The translations under genes and the position numbers were made by a program. This document shows, in pieces, positions 16,001 through 17,288 of a stretch of DNA of 17,288 nucleotides (position 1 is the first letter of the stretch; every line of letters begins with the position of its first letter). Location of the stretch: contig NZ_CALIST010000050.1 in NCBI RefSeq assembly GCF_938041645.1, forward strand, positions 1 to 17,288, given 5' to 3'. The stretch is from an uncultured Campylobacter sp. (GTDB taxonomy: Bacteria > Campylobacterota > Campylobacteria > Campylobacterales > Campylobacteraceae). The notes below the pieces were generated by a model, which did no database searches, was not told the origin of the DNA, and saw only the letters and a list, made by a program, of their open reading frames with translations.

Positions 16001-17288
16001 TTAATCTTCTACTGCTGCTTGTGCGGCGGCCAAGCGTGCGATGGGCACACGGAAGGGCGAGCAGCTAACGTAGTTGAGGCCTACGCGATGGCAGAACTTC
16101 ACCGATTCGGGCTCGCCGCCGTGCTCTCCGCAGATGCCGCAGATTAGTTCGGGACGTGTGGAACGGCCTTTCTTCACGCCCATGTCGATGAGCTGGCCAA
16201 CACCTTTCTGGTCGAGAACCTGGAAGGGGTCTACCTTCAAAATCTTCTTCTCCAGGTAAACGGGCAAGAAACTGGCGATGTCGTCGCGGCTGTAACCGAA
16301 GGTCATCTGCGTTAGGTCGTTCGTTCCGAAACTGAAATACTCGGCTCTCTTGGCGATGTTTTCGGCAACCAAGGCTGCGCGGGGCACCTCAATCATGGTT
16401 CCAACGTGGAAGTCAACCTCCATACCTTCTTCTTCGAAGAGTTTCTTAGCCGTGTCGCGGATAACCTTTTCCTGTTGGTCGAACTCGTGAACAACACCAA
16501 TGAGCGGTACCATGATTTCGGGACGTGGGTCGTATCCTTCCTTCTTCAGCTCGATGGCAGCACCAAGAATGGCGCGTGTTTGCATGGCCGTGATTTCGGG
16601 ATAGGTGTTACCCAGACGACAACCGCGATGTCCCAGCATGGGGTTATGCTCGCTTAGTGAGTTTACGCGGCGTTGAATTTCTTGCACAGACACGCCCATG
16701 TCTGCCGCCATTACTTGCTGACCTTCCAAGTCGTGAGGAACAAACTCGTGCAAAGGTGGGTCTAGCAAGCGCACGTTAACTGGGTACCCGTTCATTGATT
16801 TCAAGATTCCGTAGAAGTCTTGGCGTTGGAAGGGCAACAGTTTGGTCAGTGCTTTCTCACGACCTTCTTTGCTATCGGCCAAGATCATCTCGCGCATGGC
16901 CTTGATTTTCTCGTTCTCGAAGAACATGTGCTCAGTACGGCAGAGACCGATACCCACAGCTCCGAAGTTGCTTGCAACCTGTGCGTCGTGGGGCGTATCT
17001 GCGTTGGTGCGAACCACCAGCTTGGTGTACTTGTTGCAAAGTTCCATTAGTTCGGCCAAGTCGCCCGTTACTTTGGCGGGCTGTGTTGTAACTTGACCCA
17101 GATAAACTTCGCCTGTGCTACCGTTAAGCGATATGTAATCGCCTTCGCGCAGCACCACGCCGTCTATTTCAAGCGTACGTTCCTTATAGTTGATGTTGAT
17201 GGCACCAGCACCCGAAACGCAGCACTTACCCATACCGCGAGCCACAACGGCTGCGTGCGAAGTCATGCCGCCACGAGCGGTAAGAATG
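16001..17288 (-). CDS. ppdK: Pyruvate, phosphate dikinase, 3' part (5' end cut by the window edge)
   Basis: PPDK interconverts ATP, phosphate and pyruvate with AMP, diphosphate and phosphoenolpyruvate in the cytoplasm. The visible 429 residues hold the swivelling phosphohistidine motif ILTARGGMTSHAAVVARGMG (His codon at 17257-17255). The complete PEP/pyruvate domain follows, with LCRTEHMFF, VRLLDPPLHEF, GTMIEVPRAA, FGTNDLTQMTFGYSRDD and YVSCSPFRVPIARLAAAQ carrying the catalytic Cys. The frame is open to the window edge, so the Met at 17266 is internal; the N-terminal ATP-grasp half (roughly 480 residues) is missing. The protein looks like Bacteroidetes/Prevotella PPDK. Base usage differs from the rest: only one RAATTY word in 1.3 kb against dozens elsewhere. 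It is either transferred DNA or an assembly join. Confidence 0.97.
   Translation of the reverse strand, partial: ILTARGGMTSHAAVVARGMGKCCVSGAGAININYKERTLEIDGVVLREGDYISLNGSTGEVYLGQVTTQPAKVTGDLAELMELCNKYTKLVVRTNADTPHDAQVASNFGAVGIGLCRTEHMFFENEKIKAMREMILADSKEGREKALTKLLPFQRQDFYGILKSMNGYPVNVRLLDPPLHEFVPHDLEGQQVMAADMGVSVQEIQRRVNSLSEHNPMLGHRGCRLGNTYPEITAMQTRAILGAAIELKKEGYDPRPEIMVPLIGVVHEFDQQEKVIRDTAKKLFEEEGMEVDFHVGTMIEVPRAALVAENIAKRAEYFSFGTNDLTQMTFGYSRDDIASFLPVYLEKKILKVDPFQVLDQKGVGQLIDMGVKKGRSTRPELICGICGEHGGEPESVKFCHRVGLNYVSCSPFRVPIARLAAAQAAVED

Overview
The window looks like one assembled contig from a relatively GC-rich, probably oral or gut Campylobacter of the C. gracilis/showae/rectus/curvus type. 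This is inferred from a cmeABC-type efflux operon, intergenic DNA saturated with AAATTT-like words, AAAGGAG ribosome sites and TATAAT -10 boxes. The last ~1.3 kb (about 15.9-17.3 kb) differs: it carries the 3' part of a Bacteroidetes/Prevotella-style pyruvate phosphate dikinase gene and may be a foreign or mis-joined segment.

Layout. (1) 1-5897: a complete RND tripartite efflux operon (cmeA-cmeB-cmeC, overlapping genes). A CmeR-like inverted-repeat operator lies just upstream and a strong intrinsic terminator downstream. (2) 5898-6482: an intergenic stretch with short-period degenerate repeats, then a tRNA-Ser(GGA) gene with a near-consensus sigma70 promoter. (3) 6483-8769: a DyP-type haem peroxidase followed by three small same-strand genes of unknown function. 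(4) 8977-9695: a broken gene for a small four-helix membrane protein, with an in-frame stop near the start and a -1 frameshift in the middle. (5) 9696-9970: an intergenic repeat array with 22-bp period and candidate terminators between convergent genes. (6) 9971-15768, minus strand: a two-domain, exported M16 zinc peptidase of the PqqL/FusC type, followed on the same strand by a TonB-dependent outer-membrane receptor. A possible Fur-controlled promoter lies between them. (7) 15769-16000: a transition region holding an 8-bp-period repeat. (8) 16001-17288, minus strand: the 5'-truncated ppdK.

How the genes may work together. The efflux operon is self-contained. The most interesting pairing is the M16 peptidase with the TonB receptor. 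That combination matches protease-associated import systems such as FusA/FusC of Pectobacterium and YddB/PqqL of E. coli, in which a receptor brings an iron-containing protein into the periplasm and the M16 protease cleaves it to release iron. A haem peroxidase nearby and a candidate Fur box fit an iron-acquisition theme, but this is inference. A second observation is that RAATTY words (the core of which is the CtsM methylation site linked to natural transformation in C. jejuni) occur in quasi-regular arrays of 18, 20, 22 and 24 bp in separate intergenic regions and nearly vanish in the ppdK segment.
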